DNA from: Modestobacter marinus
GTDB lineage: Bacteria > Actinomycetota > Actinomycetes > Mycobacteriales > Geodermatophilaceae
Length of the DNA: 64,000 bases
Reading direction: 5' to 3'
NCBI RefSeq assembly: GCF_019799945.1
Contig: NZ_JABGCH010000005.1
Span: forward strand, 1 to 64,000
A program made the position numbers and the translations under genes. Shown piece by piece: positions 15,303 to 23,089 of the stretch. Position 1 is the stretch's first letter. Every line of letters starts with the position of its first letter. The notes under the pieces are model-generated. The model worked only from the letters and a program-made list of their open reading frames with translations, searched no databases and was not told where the DNA came from.

Positions 15303-15548
15303 CCGTCCATGCTCGGCTCGACCGCGCCGGAGACCGGTCTACGACACGCCCGAACGGACCGTTCCGCCCGGCGCCCGGCGCGTCGACGGGGTCGGATCGC
15401 GCGGCCGACGAGCCGCTGACCTGCCCCAACCGTCGGCGTCGCCGACAACGGGGAGTGAGGTCGATCATGAACTCCCCGTTTCCTGATCTTCACTCCGGGC
15501 AGTGGGTCAGTAGACAGAGCACGTCCCCGAGCAGAGGAGAGCGGCCCC
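15303..15548. other. Longest intergenic region; two short perfect palindromes
   Basis: This 246-base gap separates the DUF3097 gene (minus) from the PRC/DUF2382 gene (plus), so it should hold promoters for both. It contains GAACGGACCGTTC (15352-15364) and GTCGGCGTCGCCGAC (15432-15446), both perfect palindromes with a one-base centre, either of which could be an operator half-site pair. A possible -10 for the plus gene is TAGACA near 15512. No coding potential is seen. Confidence 0.5.
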
Positions 15549-16667
15549 ATGATCGGCACCGACACCCTCGACCGCGTGATCGGCGCAGACGTCTACGACG
15601 CCGACGGCGACAAGATCGGCACGGCTTCGGAGGTCTACCTCGACGACCAGTCCGGCAACCCGGAGTGGGTCACCGTGAAGACCGGGCTCTTCGGCACCAA
15701 GCAGTCCTTCGTCCCCATCCGGGACGCCGACCTGACCGGCGACGGACTGCGCGTCCCGGTGAGCAAGGCGCAGGTCAAGGACGCTCCCAAGATCGACACC
15801 GACGGCCACCTGTCGCCCGACGAGGAGCAGGAGCTCTACCGCTACTACGGCATGGGCAGTGGCGGCACGGACACGATCACCTCCGGCCAGGCGGGGACCG
15901 CCGGGACCGCCGGGACGGCCGGCCTGGCCGGGACCCGCGAGACGGAGGGCGCGCCGACCGGGCGGTCGACGGACACCGACTTCACCCGGGCCGGGGCCGC
16001 GCAGACCTCCGCCAACACCGGCATGGGCGCGGGCATGACCGACCCGGTGGGTGACACGCAGGCGACCACCAACGCCGGGTACGACGACACCACGAGCACC
16101 ACCGGCACGGCGGGCCTGGGCACGTCCGGCTCCGGCACGACCACCGCCGGCACGGCAGGCGCCGACCTCGACGACCGCAACCGGCACGGCACCCGGGGCC
16201 ACGACACCTCCGGCCCGACGACCGACGACGCCATGACCCTCTCCGAGGAGCGGGTGAACGTCGGCACCGAGCAGGTGGAGGCCGGCCGCGCGCGGCTGCG
16301 CAAGTACGTCGTCACCGAGAACGTGACCAGGACCGTCCCCGTCTCGCACGAGGAGGTCCGCGTCGAGCGCGAGCCCATCACCGAGGCCAACATCGGCAAC
16401 GCGACGGACGGGCCCGCGATCAGCGAGGAGGAGCACGAGGTGACGCTGACCGCGGAGCGTCCCGTCGTGGAGAAGGAGGCCGTACCGGTCGAGCGCGTCC
16501 GCCTCGACACCGACACGGTCACCGAGCAGCAGCAGGTGAGCGAGACCGTCCGCAAGGAGCACGTCGACACCGACGGCGTCCGTGGCGACGCCACCACCAG
16601 GGACGACCGCAGCCTGAAGGACAAGGCCAAGGACGTGCTCGACCGCGACCGGGACGGCCGCCGGTAA
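15549..16667 (+). CDS. PRC-barrel and DUF2382 (YsnF/AvaK) stress protein
   Basis: A 372-residue protein. Residues 5-85 are a PRC-barrel (VIGADVYDADGDKIGTASEVYLDD...FVPIRDADLTGDGLRVP). Residues 100-225 form a Gly/Thr/Ala-rich, disordered linker with GTA repeats. Residues 225-345 are a DUF2382 domain (LSEERVNVGTEQVEAGRARLRKYVVTE is the hallmark start). A basic tail follows. This architecture is typical of general stress or desiccation proteins in actinobacteria; the molecular function is unknown. GAGAGGAGAG upstream is a good ribosome-binding site. Confidence 0.88.
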   Translation: MIGTDTLDRVIGADVYDADGDKIGTASEVYLDDQSGNPEWVTVKTGLFGTKQSFVPIRDADLTGDGLRVPVSKAQVKDAPKIDTDGHLSPDEEQELYRYYGMGSGGTDTITSGQAGTAGTAGTAGLAGTRETEGAPTGRSTDTDFTRAGAAQTSANTGMGAGMTDPVGDTQATTNAGYDDTTSTTGTAGLGTSGSGTTTAGTAGADLDDRNRHGTRGHDTSGPTTDDAMTLSEERVNVGTEQVEAGRARLRKYVVTENVTRTVPVSHEEVRVEREPITEANIGNATDGPAISEEEHEVTLTAERPVVEKEAVPVERVRLDTDTVTEQQQVSETVRKEHVDTDGVRGDATTRDDRSLKDKAKDVLDRDRDGRR

Positions 16668-16701
16668 AGAGGGACCTCCCTCGAGAGGTCGCCAGGCCCG
16701 C

Positions 16702-16735
16702 CAGCGCCCGTCCCGGCTGTTCGGGGCGGGCGCTG
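16702..16735 (+). terminator. Terminator hairpin after the PRC/DUF2382 gene
   Basis: A 13-bp stem with one U-G pair (CAGCGCCCGTCCC at 16702-16714 with GGGGCGGGCGCTG at 16723-16735) around an 8-base loop, 35 bases past the stop. Confidence 0.75.
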
Positions 16736-16778
16736 TGCTGTCCGGGGCCGGGCGGCGCGGCCGTGGCAGATTGACGCC

Positions 16779-17909
16779 ATGGGTGCCGCAGCGCGCGTGG
16801 TCGTCGTGGGCGCCGGGATCGTCGGGGCGACCGCGGCCTGGCAGCTGGCCCGGCGCAGGGTGGACGTCGTCCTCGTGGAGGCCGGTGAGACCGGGCCGGC
16901 GACCTCGGCCGGCGCCGGCATCGTGCAGCCGTGGCGGCCGGCCGCGACCGGCGCGTGGGGCGCCTACAGCGACCTGGCCGGGCAGAGCTGGCCGCAGCTG
17001 GCCGCCGACCTGGCGGCCGACGCGGGCCAGGACCCGAGCTACGCCACGGTGGGCGGGCTCACCGTCAGCCGCGACCGGGCGGCCCTGCAGGCGATGGCCG
17101 AGGACCTGGAGTCAGCCCGCGGCACCCGCGGCTGGACCGGCCTCGGCGACGTGGAGCTGCTGGAGCCGGGCCGGGCGCGCGCCCGCTTCCCGGTCCTGCA
17201 CGAGCAGCTCGCCGCACTGTGGACCGGCGGCGTGGGCCGGGTCGACGGGCGGCTGTTCCGCGACGCCGCCGTGGCCGCCACCGGTCACACCGGCGGTTCC
17301 TGGCGGGCCGGGCGAGCCACGCTGGTCGCGTCGGGCGGCCGGGTGCGCGGCGTCCGGGTGGACGGCGAGGAGCTGGCCGCCGATGTCGTCGTCCTCGCCG
17401 CCGGCGCATGGTCGGCGCAGCTGCTCGCACCGCTCGGCGTCGCGCTCGGGGTCGGGCCGATGCGTGGGCAGATCCTGCACGTCCAGGTGTCCGGTCCCGA
17501 CACCGCGGCCTGGCCGACGGTGATGACCCTCGGCGAGGAGCACGGGCGCCACTACCTGCTGGCGTTCCCGGGTGGCCGGGTCGTCGTCGGGGCGACCCGC
17601 GAGGCCGGCGCGGGCTTCGACCACCGGGTGACCGCAGCCGGGCAGCGGCAGGTGCTCGACGCCGCCCTCACCCTGGCCCCGGGCCTGGCCGACGCCACCG
17701 TGCTGGAGACGCGGCTGGGGTTCCGGCCGGTCACGCCGGATGGGTTCCCGCTGCTGGGCGCCGTCCCGGGGCTCGGCGGCATCGTCGTCGCCACCGGCCT
17801 GGGCGCCAACGGGCTGACCTACGGACCGCTCATGGGCGTGCTCGCGGCCGGGGCGGCCCTCGGTGAACCGCCGCCGTTCGACCTGACCCCCTTCCGCCCC
17901 GACCGTTAG
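16779..17909 (+). CDS. FAD-dependent oxidoreductase, D-amino-acid oxidase (DAO) family
   Basis: A 376-residue soluble flavoprotein. The N-terminus has the FAD Rossmann motif VVVVGAGIVGATAAWQLAR (GxGxxG at residues 9-14), followed by the ribose-binding acidic end LVEAG. The DAO-type GADA/TSAGAG stretch and a C-terminal ATGLGANGLTYGP (FAD-binding G-rich end) complete the fold. Relatives oxidise glycine, sarcosine or D-amino acids to imino acids with H2O2 production; the substrate is not inferable. CAGATT followed by 6 bases precedes the ATG, suggesting a leaderless promoter. Confidence 0.88.
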   Translation: MGAAARVVVVGAGIVGATAAWQLARRRVDVVLVEAGETGPATSAGAGIVQPWRPAATGAWGAYSDLAGQSWPQLAADLAADAGQDPSYATVGGLTVSRDRAALQAMAEDLESARGTRGWTGLGDVELLEPGRARARFPVLHEQLAALWTGGVGRVDGRLFRDAAVAATGHTGGSWRAGRATLVASGGRVRGVRVDGEELAADVVVLAAGAWSAQLLAPLGVALGVGPMRGQILHVQVSGPDTAAWPTVMTLGEEHGRHYLLAFPGGRVVVGATREAGAGFDHRVTAAGQRQVLDAALTLAPGLADATVLETRLGFRPVTPDGFPLLGAVPGLGGIVVATGLGANGLTYGPLMGVLAAGAALGEPPPFDLTPFRPDR

Positions 17910-17925
17910 CAGGACCCCGGCCTCC

Positions 17926-17949
17926 CCACCCCTCGCAGGCTCGGGGTGG
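17926..17949. terminator. Bidirectional hairpin terminator
   Basis: CCACCCC (17926-17932) pairs with GGGGTGG (17943-17949); the loop contains CTCGCAGGCTC, nearly the same loop as the hairpin at 630-680. It lies between the convergent flavoprotein and polyphosphate kinase genes. Confidence 0.7.
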
Positions 17950-17965
17950 TGCCCTGGACGGGGCC

Positions 17966-18961
17966 TCAGCTGCCGGTGGGCTCGAGGGGCAGCTCGTCGC
18001 CGGGGCGGGGCATCGTCGGCGGCCCGGAGTCCTCCTCGAGCACGTCGGCGGCTGAGCCGACGATCTGCGGGTCGGGCGTGCCGACGGCGTCGGCGTCCTT
18101 CTCGTCGTAGTCGAACACGCTCAGCACGTGCCGCATGGCGGCCAGGCGGGCGCGCTTCTTGTCGTTGCTCTTGATCACCGTCCACGGGGCGTGCTCCGTG
18201 TCGGTGTGCAGGAACATCGCCTCCTTTGCCTCGGTGTAGGCGTCCCACTTGTCCAGCGAGGCGAGGTCGGTGGGGGAGAGCTTCCACTGCCGCACCGGGT
18301 CGATCTGCCGCACGATGAACCGGCTGCGCTGCTCGCCGCGGGTCACCGAGAACCAGAACTTGACCAGGTGGATCCCGCTGTCGACGAGCATCCGCTCGAA
18401 CTCCGGGCACTGGCGCATGAAGAGCAGGTACTCGTCGGCGGTGCAGTAGCCGAAGACCCGCTCCACGCCGGCGCGGTTGTACCAGGACCGGTCGAACAGC
18501 ACGAACTCCCCGGCGGCCGGCAGATGCTTCACGTAGCGCTGGAAGTACCACTGGGTCTGCTCGCGCTCGCTCGGCTTGTCCAGCGCGACCACCTGGGCGC
18601 CGCGGGGGTTCAGGTGCTCGGTGAAGCGCTTGATCGTGCCGCCCTTCCCGGCCGCGTCGCGGCCCTCGAAGACGAGCACGACCTTCTGCCCGGTGTCCTT
18701 GACCCAGCCCTGCAGCTTCAGCAGCTCGATCTGCAGCTGCCGCTTCAGGATCTCGTACTCGCGCCGCTCCATCCGTTCGGCGTAGGGATATCCCTCCCGC
18801 CAGGTGTCGACCCGGCGCCCGTCGGGGTCGAACAGCTCGCGGTCGTCGTCCCAGTCCTCGTCGGAGTTCTCGTCGGGCAGGGCGTTGAGGCGCCACTTCG
18901 ACAGGTCGATCACCGGCGAGGGGACGTCGTCCGGAGCGGAGTGCTGGAGTTCCTGGGTCAC
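17966..18961 (-). CDS. ppk2: Polyphosphate kinase 2 (PPK2) family protein
   Basis: A 331-residue cytoplasmic kinase that transfers phosphate between polyphosphate and nucleoside di- or monophosphates. It carries Walker A FEGRDAAGKGGTIKRF (near residues 95-110), NPRGAQVVAL, the FDRSWYNRAGVERV motif that holds the Walker B aspartate, and the lid region SVTRGEQRSRF. The first 45 residues are acidic and probably disordered (DENSDEDWDDDRELFD). The start GTG at 18961 has GGAGGAG four bases upstream. Class I versus III cannot be decided by eye. It is followed upstream on the same strand by the acyltransferase-like gene. Confidence 0.93.
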   Translation of the reverse strand: MTQELQHSAPDDVPSPVIDLSKWRLNALPDENSDEDWDDDRELFDPDGRRVDTWREGYPYAERMERREYEILKRQLQIELLKLQGWVKDTGQKVVLVFEGRDAAGKGGTIKRFTEHLNPRGAQVVALDKPSEREQTQWYFQRYVKHLPAAGEFVLFDRSWYNRAGVERVFGYCTADEYLLFMRQCPEFERMLVDSGIHLVKFWFSVTRGEQRSRFIVRQIDPVRQWKLSPTDLASLDKWDAYTEAKEAMFLHTDTEHAPWTVIKSNDKKRARLAAMRHVLSVFDYDEKDADAVGTPDPQIVGSAADVLEEDSGPPTMPRPGDELPLEPTGS

Positions 18962-18981
18962 GGCTCCTCCGGGGGACGCGG

Positions 18982-19821
18982 TCAGCGGACTGCCGGGTCC
19001 GATCCTGCCTCGGCGCGACCGCCCCCGCTGGTTCCACGTGGAACTCGCCGCGCGCCGGCCGGAGCGGCCAGGCGCCGGTCCGGCCACTCGAGCACCGCGG
19101 CCACCGCGTACTCGGCCAGCACCGCGAGCTCCCGGCGGCTGGTGCCGGACGGCTCGAGGGCGGGCAGCAGGTGGACCTCCACCACCAGCCCGCGGGTGGC
19201 CACGACCTGGGCGACGCTGCGCCACAGCGGTCCGTCGGCGAGCGGGCCGGCGGGTGCGCCGCCGTCCGCCCGGTACCGGACGGCGACCGGGCACACCGGC
19301 GCCCCGGTGTCGACGGCGGCCTGGAGGAACGCGGGACGGAACCGCCCCAGCCGCGCCCCGTGCGGGTCCTCGGGGCGGACGGTGACCGTCGTCCCGCCGC
19401 GGAGCGCTCCGGCAACCGCGCCGACGGCCGCAGGCAGGGCCCGGGGACGGCGCCGGTCGAGCAGCACGGCGCCGGCGCGCCGGGCCGGGCCGCCGCAGAG
19501 CAACCGGTCCGGCTCGGCCACCGGCACCCCCCGGACGACGGTGAGCAGCGCGAGGTCGTCGACCCAGCACACCCGGTTGGCGACCACCAGGTGCCCGCCG
19601 GCCGCGATCGGCCAGGCGACCGGCGAGGCGTGCACCTCGACCCGGACGCCTGCGGCGGTGAGGACCTCGGCCGCCGCGCGGACGACGATGCGCTGCCGTC
19701 CCCGCACGGAGGTCAACGGCGCCCGGAGGGCGGCCGGCGCGGTGCGGGCGAGTGTGCCGGCCAGCCGCAGCCACCGGCGTCGCCGAAGGGCGGGTTCGGC
19801 GGAGGGCGAGAGTGTGGTCAC
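18982..19821 (-). CDS. PlsC-like acyltransferase with degenerate catalytic motifs
   Basis: A 279-residue relative of 1-acylglycerol-3-phosphate acyltransferases. The usual NHxSWxD block is ANRVCWVD, so the catalytic histidine is replaced by arginine, and the FPEGT substrate-binding block reads VRPEDPH. Surrounding family sequence is well kept (LLDRRRPRALPA and LGRFRPAFLQAAVDTGAPVCPVAVRY), so the alignment is clear. It is therefore either catalytically inactive or altered in function, but the frame is intact over the expected length. It is 20 bases upstream of ppk2 on the same strand and likely cotranscribed with it. Confidence 0.8.
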   Translation of the reverse strand: MTTLSPSAEPALRRRRWLRLAGTLARTAPAALRAPLTSVRGRQRIVVRAAAEVLTAAGVRVEVHASPVAWPIAAGGHLVVANRVCWVDDLALLTVVRGVPVAEPDRLLCGGPARRAGAVLLDRRRPRALPAAVGAVAGALRGGTTVTVRPEDPHGARLGRFRPAFLQAAVDTGAPVCPVAVRYRADGGAPAGPLADGPLWRSVAQVVATRGLVVEVHLLPALEPSGTSRRELAVLAEYAVAAVLEWPDRRLAAPAGARRVPRGTSGGGRAEAGSDPAVR

Positions 19822-19968
19822 GCGACACCTCGGGTGCCGGGAGGCCCCTGGGCGGGGCCCGGACACCCGCCAGGGTCGGGGCGGCGGGTGGCGGTCCGGT
19901 GACCGGCGGCCGGCACGCCGGGGTCGGGACGGCGAAGGTGCCGGAACGGCGGCCCCCGGTCGGCTCAC

Positions 19969-20613
19969 TCAGCCGACGGCGCGGCGGGTGGAGCGCAGCG
20001 CGACGACGGCGAGCAGCGCCATGGTCACGCCGCCGATCCGGTCCAGGACGCGCATCCGCAGGTCCGGCAGCAGCCGGCGCAGACCGCCGCCGAACAGCGC
20101 CCACTGGGCGTCGACCACGGTGGCCAGCGCGATGAACGTAACCCCCAGGACGACCAGCTGCAGCCAGGCCGGCCCGGCGTCCGGGCGAACGAACTGCGGC
20201 AGGAAGGCCAGGTAGAAGATCGCCGTCTTCGGGTTGAGGACGCCGATCGGCAGCGCGCGCAGGAAGGCCGAGCGGCCGCTGGGAGGGTCAGCCGTGGACG
20301 TCCCCAGCTCGGCGAGGGTGCCGGGGGTGCGGGCGCGCCATGCCCGCACCGCCAGCCACAGCAGGTACGCGGCGCCGGCGATCTTCAACACGGTGAACGC
20401 CTGCGCGCTGGCCGCGATGATCGCGGAGACACCGAGCACCGTGCCGGCGACGTGTGCGAGGTAGCCGGTCTCGATGCCCAGCGTGGCGGCCAGGCCGACC
20501 GCGCGGCCGTGCCGCAGCGTGGTGGTTAGGATGTAGGCCACCGACGGGCCGGGGACGGCGATGAGCACCAGGCTGGCGGCGGCGAAGGCGGCGAGTGTCC
20601 CGGGGGAGACCAC
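19969..20613 (-). CDS. LysE/RhtB family amino-acid exporter
   Basis: A 214-residue inner-membrane exporter with six predicted helices. The family N-terminus is visible (VLIAVPGPSVAYILTTTLRHGRAVGLAATLGIETG), and LPIGVLNPKTAIFYLAFLPQFV is the conserved mid-protein block. Substrate is probably a neutral or basic amino acid or homoserine-type metabolite, but cannot be specified. The start is a GTG six bases after a TAGCGT -10 box. Confidence 0.92.
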   Translation of the reverse strand: MVSPGTLAAFAAASLVLIAVPGPSVAYILTTTLRHGRAVGLAATLGIETGYLAHVAGTVLGVSAIIAASAQAFTVLKIAGAAYLLWLAVRAWRARTPGTLAELGTSTADPPSGRSAFLRALPIGVLNPKTAIFYLAFLPQFVRPDAGPAWLQLVVLGVTFIALATVVDAQWALFGGGLRRLLPDLRMRVLDRIGGVTMALLAVVALRSTRRAVG

Positions 20614-20619
20614 GGGACG

Positions 20620-20625
20620 ACGCTA
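20620..20625 (-). promoter_or_regulatory. -10 box of a leaderless lysE promoter
   Basis: TAGCGT on the minus strand is followed by 6 bases and the GTG start of the LysE-type exporter. Confidence 0.55.
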
Positions 20626-20667
20626 GTCCGGGAGGCCGCCATCCCGCCTCCCCTTTCCGGCGGCGTC

Positions 20668-21534
20668 TCAGTCGAGCGCCGGGTTCCCCACGAGCGCGTC
20701 CACGAGAACCGTGTCCTGCGTGGTCACGCCCGCCGTCGCCCCCGCGCGCTCGGCGTCCCGCAGCACACCGCCGGGCACGCTCAGGGCCTCGTCCATGTCC
20801 TCCGGCGGGCCGATCCCCAGGACCGTGTACGGCTCGGTGAGGATCGCCCCCTCGACCTGGATGCCCGCCGTGGTGTCGACGAAGGCGCTGGAGACCACCA
20901 CTCGGACGTCGTTGACCTCGATCGCCTCGGCGCCGGCCCCGCGCAGCTCCTGCACCGCCTCCAGCAGCAGCGAGGCGTCGATCTGCTGGTCGGGGTCGGA
21001 GATCGACAGCCGGATGCCGGGACCCTCGGCCGCCAGTTGCCCGGTCAGGATGCCGATGGCCTCCGCGCGCTGCTCGGCCTGGTCCAGGGCGCTGTCGGAC
21101 TCGGACCGGTCGTCGCTGAGCTGCTCGAGCGCCTCCCGGCTGTCGGCGATCTGCTCGCGCAGCCGCTCCTCGTTGCCCTCCACGTCGTTGAGGACCGCGA
21201 CGAGGTCCTCCTCGCTGGCGCCGCTGTACGGCTCGTCGGCGTTGCTGGCGCGGATCTGGACGGTCAGCCCGAGGCCGAGGGCGAGGGCCAGCACCCCGGT
21301 GACGGCGGTGAGCACCGCGCGCCGGCTCGCCCGACGGCCCGGCGCAGCGGCGGTCTCGGGCTGGCCGACGGTCGCGGTCTCGGGATCGTCGGCGGTCCCG
21401 CCGACCGCCGCGGTCTCGCCGGGCGCCGCGGTCTCGCCGGGCGCCGCGGGCGCGTCGGCCGCGGGCGCGCTGAAGGCAGGCTCGGGCTCTCCGGGTGCGG
21501 GGGCCGCGGCTGCGTGCTCGGCGTCGGCGCTCAT
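20668..21534 (-). CDS. DUF881 family membrane-anchored protein
   Basis: A 288-residue protein. Residues 1-75 are Ala/Pro/Glu-rich and repetitive (GETAAPGETAA), followed by an arginine patch and one membrane helix (about 80-100). Residues 120-165 form a coiled coil (EERLREQIADSREALEQLSDDR), and the DUF881 fold follows (GPGIRLSISDPDQQIDASLLLEAVQELRGAGAEAIEVNDVRV). DUF881 proteins occur near cell-division and envelope genes, though none adjoin here. The ATG at 21534 lies 8 bases after a TACCCT -10 box. Confidence 0.85.
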   Translation of the reverse strand: MSADAEHAAAAPAPGEPEPAFSAPAADAPAAPGETAAPGETAAVGGTADDPETATVGQPETAAAPGRRASRRAVLTAVTGVLALALGLGLTVQIRASNADEPYSGASEEDLVAVLNDVEGNEERLREQIADSREALEQLSDDRSESDSALDQAEQRAEAIGILTGQLAAEGPGIRLSISDPDQQIDASLLLEAVQELRGAGAEAIEVNDVRVVVSSAFVDTTAGIQVEGAILTEPYTVLGIGPPEDMDEALSVPGGVLRDAERAGATAGVTTQDTVLVDALVGNPALD

Positions 21535-21542
21535 CGGCTGCC

Positions 21543-21548
21543 AGGGTA
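21543..21548 (-). promoter_or_regulatory. -10 box upstream of the DUF881 gene
   Basis: TACCCT on the minus strand, then 8 bases, then ATG; probably leaderless. Confidence 0.5.
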
Positions 21549-21589
21549 GGTCGGGGCGGGGGCCCGCGGCGCCGGGCACGCGCCGTCGG

Positions 21590-21973
21590 TCAGGGCAGCG
21601 CGACCCCGTCGACGTAGTACCAGCGGCCGCCCTCGCGGACGAAGCGGCTGTCCTCGTGCTGGCTGCCGGCCATGCCGTGGACGACGGAGTGGGCGCGGAA
21701 CTCGACGGTCCCCTCCGCGGCCAGCAGCGCCCCGCCGGTGGTGGCGAGGACCTCCAGGCCCACCCAGCGCACCGCCGGGTCGAGGGCCAGCGACCGCGGG
21801 CGGGTGGTGGGGTGCCAGGTGGCGAGCAGGTAGGCCGGGTCAGCCACGGCGAAGGCGCTGTAGCGGGAGCGCATCAGCTGTTCGGCGGTGGCGGCCGCCG
21901 TCCCGTCGTGCAACCGGCCGCAGCACTCGGCGTAGGGCAGGCCGGAGCCGCACGGGCAGGGACGCGGACGCAC
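21590..21973 (-). CDS. UPF0225 (YchJ-like) SEC-C motif protein
   Basis: A 127-residue protein beginning with a zinc-binding SEC-C motif (PCPCGSGLPYAECCGRLHDG, residues 4-23), followed by the YchJ domain (AEQLMRSRYSAFAVADPAYLLATWHPTTRP and the C-terminal HEDSRFVREGGRWYYVDG). Length is typical. The molecular role of YchJ proteins is not established. The frame starts at a GTG (21973); upstream on the minus strand GGAGACTAGGG could contain both an RBS-like stretch and a -10. Confidence 0.9.
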   Translation of the reverse strand: MRPRPCPCGSGLPYAECCGRLHDGTAAATAEQLMRSRYSAFAVADPAYLLATWHPTTRPRSLALDPAVRWVGLEVLATTGGALLAAEGTVEFRAHSVVHGMAGSQHEDSRFVREGGRWYYVDGVALP

Positions 21974-22014
21974 GGCCCTAGTCTCCCCGAGCGGGCCGGC
22001 GGAACCGCCGCCGG

Positions 22015-22347
22015 TCAGGCGGCGATGACGGCGAGGGTGAGCTGCCGGCCGGCCAGGAAACGCTCGACCGGGCGGGGCAGCCCCCGCACGTCGAACCCGG
22101 CCGCGCGGGTGCGGGCCTCGTCCCCCGCGCGGAAGAGCACCGCCAGTGACGAGGCGTTCACGAAGCTGACCGCCGACAGGTCCACCAGCAGGGACGCCGG
22201 CGCGCCGGCCCACGCCGCGGTCAGCGTGCGCTCGAGTTGCGGCCCGGTGAGGGCGTCCACCTCGCCGTGCACCACGACGGTGGTAGCGGAGGTCGTGGCG
22301 GAGCGCACGGTGGTGGAGAAGGGGGGCGGGGTCGTCGGCAGGTCCAT
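22015..22347 (-). CDS. STAS domain protein (anti-sigma factor antagonist-like)
   Basis: A 110-residue single-domain STAS protein. TVVVHGEVDALTGPQLERTL is the first strand-helix unit and LLVDLSAVSFVNASSLAVLFR is the loop that carries the phosphorylatable serine in SpoIIAA/RsbV proteins (here one of the two serines in NASSL). Such proteins bind anti-sigma kinases when unphosphorylated. No partner kinase is adjacent; the SpoIIE phosphatase at 6888 is the only candidate regulator in the window. It is divergent from the RibD-like gene. Confidence 0.85.
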   Translation of the reverse strand: MDLPTTPPPFSTTVRSATTSATTVVVHGEVDALTGPQLERTLTAAWAGAPASLLVDLSAVSFVNASSLAVLFRAGDEARTRAAGFDVRGLPRPVERFLAGRQLTLAVIAA

Positions 22348-22531
22348 GGCCGTCCTCGGACTCGTGAGGGACCAAGGTTCTGGGCGGCCTCGCCGGGACG
22401 GCGCGACTCAACACTCGCTCGGCCCAGGGTACGCGGCTGACCCGAGGGAGGACAGAGCCCGCCCACGTCGATGAGTTCCGGCTGCGGCCAGGGTCACAGG
22501 ACCGTCGGGGTGGCCGTGGAGGGGAGGTCCG

Positions 22532-23089
22532 GTGCGCGAGCTCGTGACGTACCACCTGGTGTCGCTGGACGGCGTCGCCGAGGAGCCGGGGAACTGGGTG
22601 TTCGACGTCGACGAGGAGGTCTTCGCCCACCTCGGCGCGGTCATCGCCCGCCAGGACACCGTCCTGCTGGGGCGCGGCACCTACGACTACTGGGCGGGGT
22701 ACTGGCCGGGCTCGGACGTGGAGCCGTTCGCGACCTTCATCAACGGCACGCCGAAGCACGTGGTCACCTCCCGGCCGCTCGCCCCGCCGTGGGCGAACAG
22801 CGTCGTGGTCGACCGGTCGGTCGTCGAGCACGTCCGGGCGCTCAAGCAAGGCGAGGGTGGGGATATCGGCGTCCACGGCAGCATCACCCTGACCCGCTCG
22901 CTGCTCCGGGCCGGTCTGGTCGACGAGCTGCGCCTGGTGGTCGCCCCGACGATCGCCGGCACCGGCCGACGCCTGTTCGACGACGGTGAGCTGCGCAGGC
23001 TGGACCTGATCGCGGTCTCCGGCACCCGGAGCGGCGCGCTCCTGCTGGCCTACCGCACCCGGGCCGGGGGCGGCGGTCAGTCGGAGTAG
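22532..23089 (+). CDS. RibD C-terminal/dihydrofolate reductase-like protein
   Basis: A 185-residue NADPH-dependent reductase-fold protein. It opens RELVTYHLVSLDGVAEEPGNW, the usual start of the RibD_C group, then VLLGRGTYDYWAGYWP (cofactor loop), KHVVTSRPL, and DIGVHGSITLTRSLLRAGLVDELRLVVAPTIAGTGRRLF, the conserved C-terminal block. Members annotated as 'dihydrofolate reductase' are mostly of unknown substrate. GGAGGGGAGG lies just upstream of the GTG. Its last 13 bases overlap the end of the convergent M18 peptidase gene. Confidence 0.88.
   Translation: MRELVTYHLVSLDGVAEEPGNWVFDVDEEVFAHLGAVIARQDTVLLGRGTYDYWAGYWPGSDVEPFATFINGTPKHVVTSRPLAPPWANSVVVDRSVVEHVRALKQGEGGDIGVHGSITLTRSLLRAGLVDELRLVVAPTIAGTGRRLFDDGELRRLDLIAVSGTRSGALLLAYRTRAGGGGQSE

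Noticed and set aside
15470..15520. SigB/SigF-like promoter (GTTTC ... GGGCAG/GGGTCA) upstream of the PRC stress gene
   Set aside because: Spacing and the -10 half do not fit the usual consensus well enough; only a weak TAGACA is noted.
15890..16150. GC-rich GGGACCGCC-type repeat considered as a noncoding VNTR
   Set aside because: It lies inside the PRC/DUF2382 gene and codes for the Gly/Thr/Ala linker.
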